Origin: Gaiellasilicea sp963802765
Lineage (GTDB): Bacteria > Actinomycetota > Thermoleophilia > Gaiellales > Gaiellaceae
NCBI GenBank assembly: GCA_963802765.1
Contig: CAWDJZ010000002.1
Location: 78,464-142,463 of the forward strand
DNA: 64,000 nt
Direction of reading: 5' to 3'
Both the position numbers and the translations under genes were made by a program. The notes under the pieces were generated by a model, which had not been told where the DNA came from, searched no databases, and was given only the letters and a program-made list of their open reading frames with translations. Shown one piece after another: positions 25,261 through 33,872 of the stretch (the stretch's first letter is position 1; the number at the start of each line of letters is the position of its first letter).

Positions 25261-26941
25261 ATGCTCCATCGCGCCTCGCAGCTCTTCTTGCCGACCCTGC
25301 GCGACGCACCCGCGGACGCGGAGGCGCTCAGTCACAAGCTGCTTGTCCGCGGCGGGTACATCCGCCAGATGAGCGCCGGGCTCTGGACGTACCTGCCGCT
25401 CGGCTGGAAGGCGCATCAGAACGTCGCCCAGATCGTCCGCGACGAGATGGACGCGATCGGGTGCCAGGAGATGCTCGCGCCAGTGCTGACGCCGGCCGAG
25501 CTCTGGCAGACGACCGGCCGTTACGGCATCCCCGAGCTCTTCAAGCTCACCGACCGCAACGGCCGCGAGCACGTCCTCCCGCTGACGCACGAGGAGTCGT
25601 TCACGTTCCACGCGCGCGAGCTGCAGAGCTACCGGCAACTGCCGCAGATGCTCTACCACTTCCAGACGAAGGACCGAGACGAGCCCCGGCCGCGCGGCGG
25701 GCTCCTCCGCGTCCGCGAGTTCATCATGAAGGACGCGTACTCGTTCGACGTCGACGAGGAGGGGCTCGACAAGAGCTTCGAGCTCCAGCGTGGCGCGTAC
25801 CACCGGATCTTCGAGCGGTGCGGGCTCGAGTTCTTCGAGGTTGAGGCGGAGTCCGGGATGATGGGTGGGACGGGCTCGCGCGACTTCCTGGCGCCCTCGG
25901 GCTCGGGCGAGAACACGCTCGTCCTCTGCGAGAACGGCGACTACGCGGCCGACCTCGAGATCGCGACCGGCGTGCCGCGACAGGTCGAGTTCCCAGAGCG
26001 CCTCGAGACGCCGGAGGAGGTCTCGACGCCTGGCGTGACGACGATTGAGGCGCTCGCCGAGCTGCTCGGGATCGACCACGCCGCGACGTCGAAGGCGATG
26101 CCGGTCACGAAGGAGGACGGCTCCGTGATCCTCGGGCTCGTGCGCGGCGACGACCGGCTCTCCGAGGAAAAGCTCAACCACGCCGTCCCGGGCGCGCGTG
26201 CCGCGACCGAGGATGAGATCCGGGCCGCGTTCGGCGCCGACCCCGGCTCGCTCGGCCCCGTCGGCTTCGCGGGCGAGATCGTGGCCGACGACTCGCTCCG
26301 CGACGGCCAGTTCGTCGCGGGCGCGAACCGCACCGGGTATCACCTGCGCGGCGTGGAGCACGGCCGCGACTTCCAGGCCCGCTTCGCCGACCTGCGCGAG
26401 GCGACGGAGGGAGACACGTGCTCGACGTGCGGCGGCAAGCTCGCGCTTCCGGACCGCGATCGAGGTCGGCCACATCTTCAAGCTCGGGACCTACTACAGC
26501 GTCCCGCTCGGCGCGTCCGTCCTCGACGAGAGCGGCGGCGAGCGCCCGATCGTCATGGGCAGCTACGGGATCGGGCCGGGGCGGGTCGTCGCCGCGGTGC
26601 TCGAGCAGCGCGGCGACGAGGGCGGGATCGTCTGGCCCCGTGAGGTCGCGCCCTACGACGTCGAGGTCGTCTCGCTCGACGCCGGCTCCGCTGAGTTGGC
26701 GGGCACGTCCGAGCGGATCGCCGCCGAGCTCGACGCGGCGGGCCGCGCCGTCCTCCTGGACGACCGCGACCAGCGGCCGGGCGAGAAGTTCGCCGACGCC
26801 GACCTCTTCGGGGCGCCGCTTCGAGTCGTCGTCGGCAAGAAGACGGCCGAGGACGGCGCCGTCGACGTGCGAGACCGCACAAGCGGCGAGGAAACCCGTG
26901 TTGCGCGTTTAGACCTCGCAAAATGGGTAGTCGGTCGTTGA
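25261..26941 (+). CDS. proS: prolyl-tRNA synthetase, bacterial type, one frameshift
   Basis: ProS charges tRNA-Pro. The first 400 residues read in one frame: the class II motif 1 region (LFLPTLRDAPADAEALSHKL), RGGLLRVREFIMKDAYSFD (motif 2) and the editing INS domain. At about 26450 the frame breaks in TTCCGG. The rest (IEVGHIFKLGTYYSVPLG, GSYGIGPGRVVAAVLEQ and the anticodon-binding domain) continues in the next frame. Deleting one base restores a product of about 559 residues, normal for the family. Because ProS is essential, a sequence error is far more likely than a real break. The stop overlaps the next gene as TGATG. Confidence 0.92.
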
Positions 26942-27240
26942 TGCCACGAAAGCGCAAATACAGCGAGGAGAGTTTCGGCGCGACGATCGAGCGCCTGATG
27001 GGTGAGTCAGGCCTCACCTACCGCGGGCTGGCGGCGAAGACGGGGTTGTCTGCCGGCTACATCAACCACCTGGTGCACGGCAATCGACCGGTTCCCTCGG
27101 AGGACGTCGTCGCTCGGCTCGCGAGCGCTCTCGGCGTCAAGCCCGAGTACTTCCGCGAGCACCGGCTCCGCGTGATCTCCGACCGGCTCGAGGAGATGCC
27201 CGAGATGGTCGACCGGCTCTACCGGCGGCTCGCGATCTAA
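26941..27240 (+). CDS. XRE-family helix-turn-helix regulator
   Basis: 99-residue DNA-binding protein. The Cro/CI-type HTH is clear: FGATIERLMGESGLTYRGLAAKTGLSAGYINHLVHGNRPVPS (core GLAAKTGLSAGYINHLVHG), then DVVARLASALGVKPEYF. The C-terminus (RLEEMPEMVDRLYRRL) may dimerise. ATG 26941 overlaps the proS stop (TGATG). Target unknown. Confidence 0.85.
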   Translation: MPRKRKYSEESFGATIERLMGESGLTYRGLAAKTGLSAGYINHLVHGNRPVPSEDVVARLASALGVKPEYFREHRLRVISDRLEEMPEMVDRLYRRLAI

Positions 27241-27287
27241 GACGCTCCGCTGGTCTTGTCGGGGGCTGGGGAGCAGGATTGGCGTCG

Positions 27288-28304
27288 ATGCGCGCAATGA
27301 TCCTGCCCGCGGCCGGTGAGCCTCTCCGCGAGACGGATCTACCCGAGCCCACCGCCGGGCCTGGTCAGGTCGTGCTGGACGTGCACGCCTGCGGGGTCTG
27401 CCGCACCGACCTCCACATCGTGGACGGTGAGCTGAGCGAGCCGAAGCTCCCACTCGTGCTCGGTCATCAGATCGTCGGCACCGTGATCGAGGCGGGGGAG
27501 GGCGTCGACTCGTTGTCCGTCGGCGATCGTGCGGGCGTGCCCTGGCTCGGCTGGACCTGCGGGGAGTGCCGCTATTGCCTGTCGGAACGCGAGAATCTGT
27601 GCGAGCGAGCGCGCTTCACCGGGTATCACGTCGACGGCGGCTACGCCGAGCGGGCCGTCGCCGACGCGCGCTACTGCTTTCCGATTCCCGCCGGCTATCC
27701 CGATCTCCAGGCGGCGCCGCTCCTGTGCGCCGGCCTGATCGGCTACCGGGCGCTCCGGCTGAGCGGAGACGCGGAGCGCGTCGGCCTGTACGGCTTCGGT
27801 GCGGCCGCGCACGTCGTCGCCCAGGTGGCGCGCTGGGAGGGCCGCCGCGTCTTCGCGTTCACCCGTGGCGGCGACGAGGCGGGCCAGGCGTTCGCGCGCG
27901 AGCTCGGCGCCGTCTGGGCCGGCGACGCCTCGGAGCGGCCACCCGAGGAGCTCGACGCGGCGATCATCTTCGCCCCCGCTGGCGAGCTCGTGCCGCAGGC
28001 GCTCGCCGCCGTGGCGCGAGGCGGCACCGTGGTCTGCGCCGGCATCCACATGAGCGACATCCCGTCCTTCCCGTACGACCTGCTCTGGGGAGAGCGTTCG
28101 CTCCGTTCAGTCGCGAACCTGACTCGCGCCGACGGCACGGCGTTCTTCGAGCTCGCGCCACAGATCCCCGTGCAGACGCACGTCGAGACATTTCCGCTCG
28201 CCGCTGCCGACGACGCGCTCCGAAAGCTCAGAAACGGGGAGATCCGTGGGGCCGCGGTGCTCGCGGTCAGTGAGCGAGCAGGACTTCCAGCGCGACGATC
28301 GTGA
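27288..28304 (+). CDS. zinc-dependent alcohol dehydrogenase
   Basis: Medium-chain dehydrogenase/reductase of about 338 residues. Catalytic zinc ligands: the Cys in HACGVCRTDLH and the His in VLGHQIVGTV. Structural zinc loop: CGECRYCLSERENLC. The Rossmann part is GLYGFGAAAHVVAQVA, a GxGxxA-type dinucleotide fold. AGYPDLQAAPLLCAGLIGYRAL is typical of the AdhP/zinc-binding 'alcohol dehydrogenase family' group. ATG 27288 is chosen; a TTG three codons earlier is possible. It may reduce or oxidise aldehydes related to the adjacent aromatic genes, but that is only positional. Confidence 0.85.
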   Translation: MRAMILPAAGEPLRETDLPEPTAGPGQVVLDVHACGVCRTDLHIVDGELSEPKLPLVLGHQIVGTVIEAGEGVDSLSVGDRAGVPWLGWTCGECRYCLSERENLCERARFTGYHVDGGYAERAVADARYCFPIPAGYPDLQAAPLLCAGLIGYRALRLSGDAERVGLYGFGAAAHVVAQVARWEGRRVFAFTRGGDEAGQAFARELGAVWAGDASERPPEELDAAIIFAPAGELVPQALAAVARGGTVVCAGIHMSDIPSFPYDLLWGERSLRSVANLTRADGTAFFELAPQIPVQTHVETFPLAAADDALRKLRNGEIRGAAVLAVSERAGLPARRS

Positions 28305-28770
28305 GGCCGAGGGCGACGTTGACCGTCACGGACGCGACCGTGCCCCAGCGACTGAGCTCCCCGACCCGGGCGTAGCGCACGCCCTGGACGGCGAGCGTGA
28401 CAAGACCGATCCCGAGCGCCAGCCGGATCGCGAAGATGTCCCCGACGACCTCGAACCCGCCGAGAACGAGCGCGGCTGCCGGCCCGACCGCGGCGAGCCC
28501 GATCGCAAGCTCCCGCCTCGCGACCGAGACGAACTCGGCGCGGCTGAGGTGCTCGTGGGCGGCGAGGCTCTCGCCGAGGGTGTGGGCGTAGACGTGCGCG
28601 ACCCAGAGCACGAGAACAGTGCCGACGACGAGCGTCGCGAGCCGCCAGGGATCGACCGTGCCCGCCGAGCCGGCAGCGATCGTCGCCATCGCGACGATCG
28701 TGCCGTACACCGTGCCGGCGATCCGGTCGCGCGTCCCGAACAGCAGTCGGCTGGTGCGATGCAGCGTCAC
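28267..28770 (-). CDS. small integral membrane protein
   Basis: 167-residue unrecognised membrane protein with about four hydrophobic segments: IAGTVYGTIVAMATIAAG, LATLVVGTVLVLWVAHVYAHTL, LAIGLAAVGPAAALVLGGF and VASVTVNVALGLTIVALEVLL. Histidines in VAHVYAHTLGESLAAHEHLS cluster on one loop. It overlaps the 3' end of the convergent alcohol dehydrogenase and sits just after pobA on the same strand, so it may be the last gene of the pca-pob operon. Function unknown. Confidence 0.65.
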   Translation of the reverse strand: MTLHRTSRLLFGTRDRIAGTVYGTIVAMATIAAGSAGTVDPWRLATLVVGTVLVLWVAHVYAHTLGESLAAHEHLSRAEFVSVARRELAIGLAAVGPAAALVLGGFEVVGDIFAIRLALGIGLVTLAVQGVRYARVGELSRWGTVASVTVNVALGLTIVALEVLLAH

Positions 28771-28777
28771 CGGACGC

Positions 28778-29968
28778 TCACAGGACGGAGGGTGGCTGGT
28801 CGAGCCCGACGTAGTTCTCGGCCAGGGACGTGGCGGCCGGGCGCGAGGAGGCGACGTACGCGAGCTGCGAGAGCTGTAGCCGTGCGTCGAAGTCGTCGCT
28901 CTCCGGCGGCCGGTGCAGCATCGTGGTCATCCACCACGAGAAGTGCTCTGCCCGCCAGACGCGGCGGAGCGCCTCACGCGAGTAGCGCGCGAGCCCCGAC
29001 TCGTCACCGTCCCGGTACCAGGTCGCGAGCGCGGCCGCGAGGATCCGGACGTCGGCGACCGCGAGGTTGAGCCCCTTCGCGCCGGTCGGCGGCACGATGT
29101 GGGCGGCGTCCCCGGCGAGGAACAGCCTGCCGTGCTGCATCGGCTCGACGACGAAGCTCCGCATGCCGGTGACGCCCTTCTCCAGGATCGGGCCCTCGTT
29201 GAGCTGCCAGCCGTCGAGACCGAGCCGCGTCTGCAGCTCCTCCCAGATCCGCTCGTCCGGCCAGTCCGCCGGGTCCGCGTCGGGTGCGCACTGGAGGTAG
29301 AGCCGGGTGATCTCGGGCGTGCGCATGCTGTGGAGGGAGAAGCCGCGCTCGTGCCAGGCGTAGATGAGCTCGTCGTTCGCCGGCGGCGCCTGGGCGAGGA
29401 TCCCGAGCCAGCCGAACGGATACTCGCGCGAGAAGACGGTGAGAGTGCCTTCGGGGACGCTGTCCCGGCAGATGCCGTGGAACCCGTCGCAGCCCGCGAC
29501 GACGTCGCAGGCGAGCTCGACCTCCGTGTCCGCATGGACGTACCGGACGCGGGGGTGCTCCGAGGTCACGTCGTGCAGCGTCACGTCGTCGACCTCGAAG
29601 TGCAGCGGGCGACCCGTCTCGAGCCGGGCTGCGATCAGGTCCTTGACGACCTCCTGCTGGCCGTAGACCGTGATGTGCCTGCCCGTCAGCTCCGTCAGGT
29701 CGATCCGGTGCCGCGAGCCGCCGAACTGGAGCTCCAGGCCGTGGTGCGGGAGGCCCTCTTCGTGAAGCCTTCCGCCGACGCCGATCCCGGTCAGGAGCTC
29801 GACCGTGCCGTGCTCGAGCACGCCGGCGCGGACGCGCCCCTCCACGTGGTCGCGGCTCCTCGCCTCGAGCACCACGGAGTCGATCCCCTCGAGGTGGAGC
29901 AGGTGCGCGAGCACGAGGCCGGCCGGACCTGCACCGACAATCGCGACCTGCGTGCGCTCCGACTGCAT
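28778..29968 (-). CDS. pobA: 4-hydroxybenzoate 3-monooxygenase
   Basis: PobA is the FAD/NAD(P)H enzyme that hydroxylates 4-hydroxybenzoate to protocatechuate. Strong family match: QVAIVGAGPAGLVLAHLLH (FAD), EGRVRAGVLEHGTVELL, VVAGCDGFHGICRDSVPE, YPFGWLGILA, then VVEPMQHGRLFLAGDAAHIV with PPTGAKGLNLA, and FSWWMTTMLHR. ATG 29968 gives 396 residues, the usual length; ATG 29998 inside pcaC is the alternative. It is the last enzyme of the pcaB-pcaD-pcaC-pobA operon and feeds protocatechuate into it. Confidence 0.95.
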   Translation of the reverse strand: MQSERTQVAIVGAGPAGLVLAHLLHLEGIDSVVLEARSRDHVEGRVRAGVLEHGTVELLTGIGVGGRLHEEGLPHHGLELQFGGSRHRIDLTELTGRHITVYGQQEVVKDLIAARLETGRPLHFEVDDVTLHDVTSEHPRVRYVHADTEVELACDVVAGCDGFHGICRDSVPEGTLTVFSREYPFGWLGILAQAPPANDELIYAWHERGFSLHSMRTPEITRLYLQCAPDADPADWPDERIWEELQTRLGLDGWQLNEGPILEKGVTGMRSFVVEPMQHGRLFLAGDAAHIVPPTGAKGLNLAVADVRILAAALATWYRDGDESGLARYSREALRRVWRAEHFSWWMTTMLHRPPESDDFDARLQLSQLAYVASSRPAATSLAENYVGLDQPPSVL

Positions 29969-29981
29969 CAGCGACCGCGGC

Positions 29982-30359
29982 TCATCCGCGGCCCTCATCG
30001 GCGAGGACTTCCTGCGCGATCGCGAATGCCGAGTTCGCGGCAGGGACGCCGCAGTAGATCGCCGTCTGCAGCAGCACCTCCTTGATCTCCTCTGGTGTGA
30101 GCCCGTTGCGGAGCGCCGCGCGGACGTGCATGGCGAGCTCCTGGTCGTGGCCGCCGGCCACGAGTGCCGCCAGCGTGATGCAGCTGCGAGTGCGCCGATC
30201 GAGGCCGGGCCGGGTCCAGATCTCGCCCCAGGCGTACCGGGTGATCAGATCCTGGAAGTCGGCGGTGAAGTCGGTCGCGCGTGCCGCCGCACGGTCGACG
30301 TGCTCGTCCCCGAGCACGGCCCGCCGCACCTCCATGCCGCGGTCGTAGGTGTCGCTCAT
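29982..30359 (-). CDS. pcaC: 4-carboxymuconolactone decarboxylase
   Basis: PcaC decarboxylates gamma-carboxymuconolactone to the beta-ketoadipate enol-lactone. 125 residues, the normal size. Family marks: YDRGMEVRRAVLGDEHVDRA, FQDLITRYAWGEIWTRPGLDRRTRS (core TRYAWGEIWTRPGL), LVAGGHDQELAMHVRAAL and VLLQTAIYCGVPAANSAF. ATG 30359 overlaps the pcaD stop (ATGA). Intact, unlike its upstream neighbours. Confidence 0.95.
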   Translation of the reverse strand: MSDTYDRGMEVRRAVLGDEHVDRAAARATDFTADFQDLITRYAWGEIWTRPGLDRRTRSCITLAALVAGGHDQELAMHVRAALRNGLTPEEIKEVLLQTAIYCGVPAANSAFAIAQEVLADEGRG

Positions 30360-31117
30360 CGGGTCTCCTCGGTCAGGTGGGCGAGCACGTGCTTGGTGAA
30401 TTGCTCGGGCTGCTCGGCATTCGCGATGTGGCCGGTGTCGCCCAACGTCACGTGGCGTGCGTCCGGGATGCCGGCGGCGAGCTCGTCGCCCCGTTCCGGC
30501 GGCGCCACCGAATCGGCTTCGCCGCTGAGGACGAGCGTCGGCGCTCCGGATCTCGCCCAGGCGGTCGCCGAGATCGATCTCGGCAAGCGCCTCGCAACAC
30601 CCCGCGTAGCCCTCCGCGGGTGTCGCGAGGAGCAGCTGTCCGGTACCGCTCCACGAGCGGCGCCGGGACGTCGCGCGGGAACCACCGCGCGAGCGACGGC
30701 GTCGGCGACCGCCGCCACGCCGCCGTCGCGGACGATGGCCGCACGCTTGAGCCAGTGCTCGCGAGGCGGCAGCGCAGACGCGGTGCAGCAGAGCACCAGC
30801 CGGTCGATCCGTTCGGGCACATTCACGGCCAGCCACATACCGACCATGCCGCCGATCGAAAGCCCACAGAAGGAAACGCGCTCGAGGCTGAGCTCATCGA
30901 GCAGGTCGAGAACGTCCCCGCCCAGGTCATCGAGCGAGTACGGGCCGTCGGGCACCGGCGAGCGGCCGTGGCCGCGCCGGTCGTAGCGGACGAGCCGGAA
31001 CCGAGCCGACAGAGCCGGCACCTGCGGGTCCCACATTGCGTGCGTCGTTCCGAGCGAGGGTGAGAGCACGAGTGGGGGAGCGTCGGCCGCGCCGTCGACG
31101 CGATGGTGCAGCCTCAC
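30356..31117 (-). CDS. pcaD: 3-oxoadipate enol-lactonase, three frameshifts
   Basis: PcaD hydrolyses the enol-lactone to beta-ketoadipate. Alpha/beta hydrolase fold with LSPSLGTTHAMWDPQ (oxyanion region), FCGLSIGGMVGMWLA (nucleophile elbow GLSIGG), VLSGEADSVAPPE (acid) and GDTGHIANAEQPEQF (histidine). Between about 30720 and 30555 the coding frame moves three times: ARWFPRDVPAPLVERYR, then LLLATPAEGYAGCCEALAE, then back. Three single-base insertions give a normal product of about 252 residues. GTG 31117 overlaps the natural pcaB stop. Confidence 0.88.
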   Translation of the reverse strand: MRLHHRVDGAADAPPLVLSPSLGTTHAMWDPQVPALSARFRLVRYDRRGHGRSPVPDGPYSLDDLGGDVLDLLDELSLERVSFCGLSIGGMVGMWLAVNVPERIDRLVLCCTASALPPREHWLKRAAIVRDGGVAAVADAVARAVVPARRPGAARGAVPDSCSSRHPRRATRGVARRLPRSISATAWARSGAPTLVLSGEADSVAPPERGDELAAGIPDARHVTLGDTGHIANAEQPEQFTKHVLAHLTEETR

Positions 31118-32457
31118 GCATCGACCCCGCTCGGCTCGCGGGACCGCCTCGTAGAGCGAGAGCGCGCGGTCGACGAGCGCTCCCGCCGAGCCGAGGTACC
31201 CGGCCGGGTCGAGGGCAGCCTCGAGCTCGGACGGGTCGAGCCCCGTTCTCGGGTCGGCGAGGAGCTCGTCGCGGAAGCTCGTGCCGGAGACGGCCGTGCG
31301 GGCGGCGGCGCCGCTCACGATCTCCTGGGCCTCGCTGCGGCTGAGCCGCTCCGGCAAGAGGAACGAGATCCGCTCGGCGAGCGCGAGGCCCCCGGTCGCG
31401 TCCAGGTTGCGTCGCATCCGATCGGTGTCGACCTCGAGCGACTCGAGTGCGTCCGCAACCGCGCTGAGCGCTCCGCCCGCGTAGGCCAGTGAGCCGGAGA
31501 GCGCATCCCACTCCGCCTGCCATGCTCCGGCGGCGCGCTCGTGCTCGTGCTCGAGCCCGCCGGTCAGCACCGACGCGTGCGCGCCGGCGAGCCGGGCGCT
31601 TGCCCGGGCGAGCGCCGAGCGGGCCGGGTTGCGCTTCTGCGGCATGGTGGACGAGCGGCCGCCGTCACCTTCGGCAACCTCGCCGACCTCGGTCTGGGCC
31701 AGCAGGATCACGTCCAGCGCGATCTTCGCGGCGACGCCGGCCGCGCCCGCCAGGGCGGCGCCGAGCTCCGCGATCCGCGTCCGGTCCGTGTGCCACGGGA
31801 GCGCCGGGGCCTGCGAGGCCGAGCTCTCCGGCGTAGAGGTCGAGAAGCGTGACACCGTCGTCGCCGAAGGCGGCGAGCGTCCCGGCCGCACCACCGAGTT
31901 GCGCGGCGAGCCGCGTTCGCGAGACCTCTGCCAGGCGGCTGCGCGCCTCGACCACGGCGGCGAGCCAGCCGGCCGCCTTGAGCCCGAACGTGGTCGGAAC
32001 GGCGTGCTGGAGCAGGGTGCGGCCCGCCATCGGCGTGCCGCGATGCTCCCGGGCCAGAGCCGCGGCCGCCGCGGCGACCCGGTCCGCGTCCCCCAGCACG
32101 AGCGTCAGCGCCCTCTGCGCCACGAGCATCGCCGCGGTGTCGACGACGTCCTGGCTCGTCGCGCCGCGATGGACCCAGCGCGAGGCCTCGTCACTCACCG
32201 TGCCGGCGAGGGCGCGGACGAGCGGCTCGGCCGGGTTTGCGGCCGCGCGGCCCTCCTCGGCCAGGAGGTCGGGATCGAAACGAGCGGCGTCGCAGGCCGC
32301 TGCGATCTCGGCCGCGGCGCCGGCGGGCACGACCCCGGCAGCGGCGCCCGCAGTCGCGAGCGCCCGCTCGGCGTCGAGCATGCCCTCGAGCCACGCGTGC
32401 GGCCGACACGGCCGCCCGCAGCCGAGCAGGCACGAAGAGCGCGTCGAACGCCGCCAT
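31114..32457 (-). CDS. pcaB: 3-carboxy-cis,cis-muconate cycloisomerase, three frameshifts
   Basis: PcaB lactonises 3-carboxymuconate. Fumarase/aspartase superfamily member with the signature SSTMPQKRNPARSALA, plus RWVHRGATSQDVVDTA and GRTLLQHAVPTTFGLK. Start ATG 32457 (MAAFDALFVPARLRAAVS). Frame breaks at about 32400, 31815 and 31130 are each explained by one extra base, giving about 446 residues. The last one makes pcaB appear fused to pcaD; the corrected frame ends in a TGA overlapping the pcaD GTG, like the other junctions of this operon. Confidence 0.88.
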
Positions 32458-32463
32458 GCCGCG

Positions 32464-32469
32464 ATCGTA
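32464..32469 (-). promoter_or_regulatory. -10 box of the pcaB-D-C-pobA operon
   Basis: On the minus strand TACGAT is followed by six bases and the pcaB ATG (32457), the leaderless arrangement. It lies in the 62-base gap behind the MFS gene. No clear -35. Confidence 0.4.
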
Positions 32470-32519
32470 GTGGTTCACCTGGCCGACACGGGAGCGCCCG
32501 GGGGTGTTCCGACTCCGGC

Positions 32520-33764
32520 TCAGATCCCTTCGGGAACCGCAGGGGGCACCTCGCGGAGCTCGTCGATGCTCGGGGCGTTGCGGATCGCCGGGCTGAGGGT
32601 GGCCCACAGGGCAAGGCCCAGCGCGAACACGACACACACGCCGATGGCGGCTCGCGCCGAGACCTCGGTGATGAGGACGCCGGTGACGAGCGGCCCGATC
32701 GGAGAGACGACGATGGAGAAGGTCGTCCATGCGGACTCGGCACGGCCGAGCAGCCGATCGGGCGTCATCGCGATCCGGTAGCCGTGAACCACGGAGTCGG
32801 TCGACGGGATGACGAGCGCGGTCGGCAACAGACAGACGGCGAGCACGTAGACGCTCGGCCACACGAGAAACGCGGCGCAGCCGACCCACGTCCACAGCTC
32901 GAGCACGAACACGGCGCGCACCGGCAGAGCGCGCCGGATGTGGGGCGACAGCGCGGTTCCGGGGAGGATGCCCGCGAAGAACACGGCCACGAGCAGGCCC
33001 ACCTCGCCGCCGGAGAGCCCTTGCTCGGTCCCGATGACGACGATCGCGAAGAGCACGCTCGGGCCGACGAAGTTCAGCAGACCGAAGATCAAGGCAACGG
33101 TCCGGAGGAACGGCTGGTGCCAGACGTAGCGGACGCCCTCGAGGAGCTGCGAGCGAAACGAGGACGTATCCCGCTCGCGGTCCTCCTGGAACGACGCGCG
33201 CATCATGAGCAGCGAGATCGCCGAGAACGCGTACGAGATGACATCGACGACGAACGGCAAGACCCGCGCGATCGTGAAGAGCGCCCCGCCGAGCGGCGCG
33301 CCGGCGAGCTGCACGATTGCGTGCCGCCCGGTCTGTACGGCAGCCGCATCGGGGAGCTGGTGCACGGGGACGACGGACCGCATCGCACCCGGATACGCGG
33401 CCATGAAGAAGGTCGCGCCCGCGCCCTCGACGAACGCGATCAGGGCGATCAGCCACAACGCGTCCCAGTCGAGCGCGATGACGGGGACGAGGACGCTGAC
33501 CGCCACGACGCGAACCGCGTCGGCGCCGACCATGATCCATTTCCGGTTCCAGCGGTCGGCCACGACGCCGGCCGGGAGCGCGAGGAGCGCCTGCGGAAGC
33601 GTTCGTGCGAAGAGGACGAAACCGGCCTTTGCTGCCGAGCCGGTGAGCGCCAGCACGAGCAGCGGGTACGCGATCGAGGTCAGCCGCGTGCCGATGTTGG
33701 AGAGGAGCTGCCCGGTCTGGAGCAGGACGAAGTCGCGGTTACGGCGCAGAGGAACCGCGTTCAC
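32520..33764 (-). CDS. MFS transporter, EntS-like family
   Basis: 414-residue major facilitator protein of the MFS_3/EntS group (exporters and drug-efflux relatives). About twelve hydrophobic spans are seen. The N-terminal RNRDFVLLQTGQLLSNIGTRL and the loop AGVVADRWNRKWIMVGAD (the G-x-x-x-D-R-x-x-R-R motif A form) are characteristic. The substrate is unknown. It precedes pcaB on the same strand with 62 bases between, and diverges from the LuxR-type regulator, which could control it. Confidence 0.85.
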   Translation of the reverse strand: MNAVPLRRNRDFVLLQTGQLLSNIGTRLTSIAYPLLVLALTGSAAKAGFVLFARTLPQALLALPAGVVADRWNRKWIMVGADAVRVVAVSVLVPVIALDWDALWLIALIAFVEGAGATFFMAAYPGAMRSVVPVHQLPDAAAVQTGRHAIVQLAGAPLGGALFTIARVLPFVVDVISYAFSAISLLMMRASFQEDRERDTSSFRSQLLEGVRYVWHQPFLRTVALIFGLLNFVGPSVLFAIVVIGTEQGLSGGEVGLLVAVFFAGILPGTALSPHIRRALPVRAVFVLELWTWVGCAAFLVWPSVYVLAVCLLPTALVIPSTDSVVHGYRIAMTPDRLLGRAESAWTTFSIVVSPIGPLVTGVLITEVSARAAIGVCVVFALGLALWATLSPAIRNAPSIDELREVPPAVPEGI

Positions 33765-33836
33765 GGGAGGACGCTATCCGTCAGAACGGTGCGAGAGAGG
33801 GTTCTAGAAAGGTCGGAGCGGCCGGAAGGTCCAGAC

Positions 33837-33866
33837 TTGCCTTCCCCGTGGTCACTGCCACATTGT
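33837..33866 (+). promoter_or_regulatory. promoter of the LAL/LuxR regulator
   Basis: TTGCCT (33837-33842) and CATTGT (33861-33866) are spaced by 18 bases, and six bases separate the -10 from GTG 33873. Plausible leaderless promoter in the 108-base gap to the divergent MFS gene. Confidence 0.4.
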
Positions 33867-33872
33867 TACGAG

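Noticed and set aside
25261..26941. Split or programmed-frameshift proS
   Set aside because: There is no slippery sequence with a following pseudoknot that I can see; the break (TTCCGG) is of the same one-extra-base type found all over the window, and the gene is essential.
30356..32457. A PcaB-PcaD fusion protein
   Set aside because: The two read in one frame only because of an extra base near 31130. Shifting by one base gives a TGA that overlaps the pcaD GTG exactly as at the other junctions of the operon, and both genes carry further +1 breaks.
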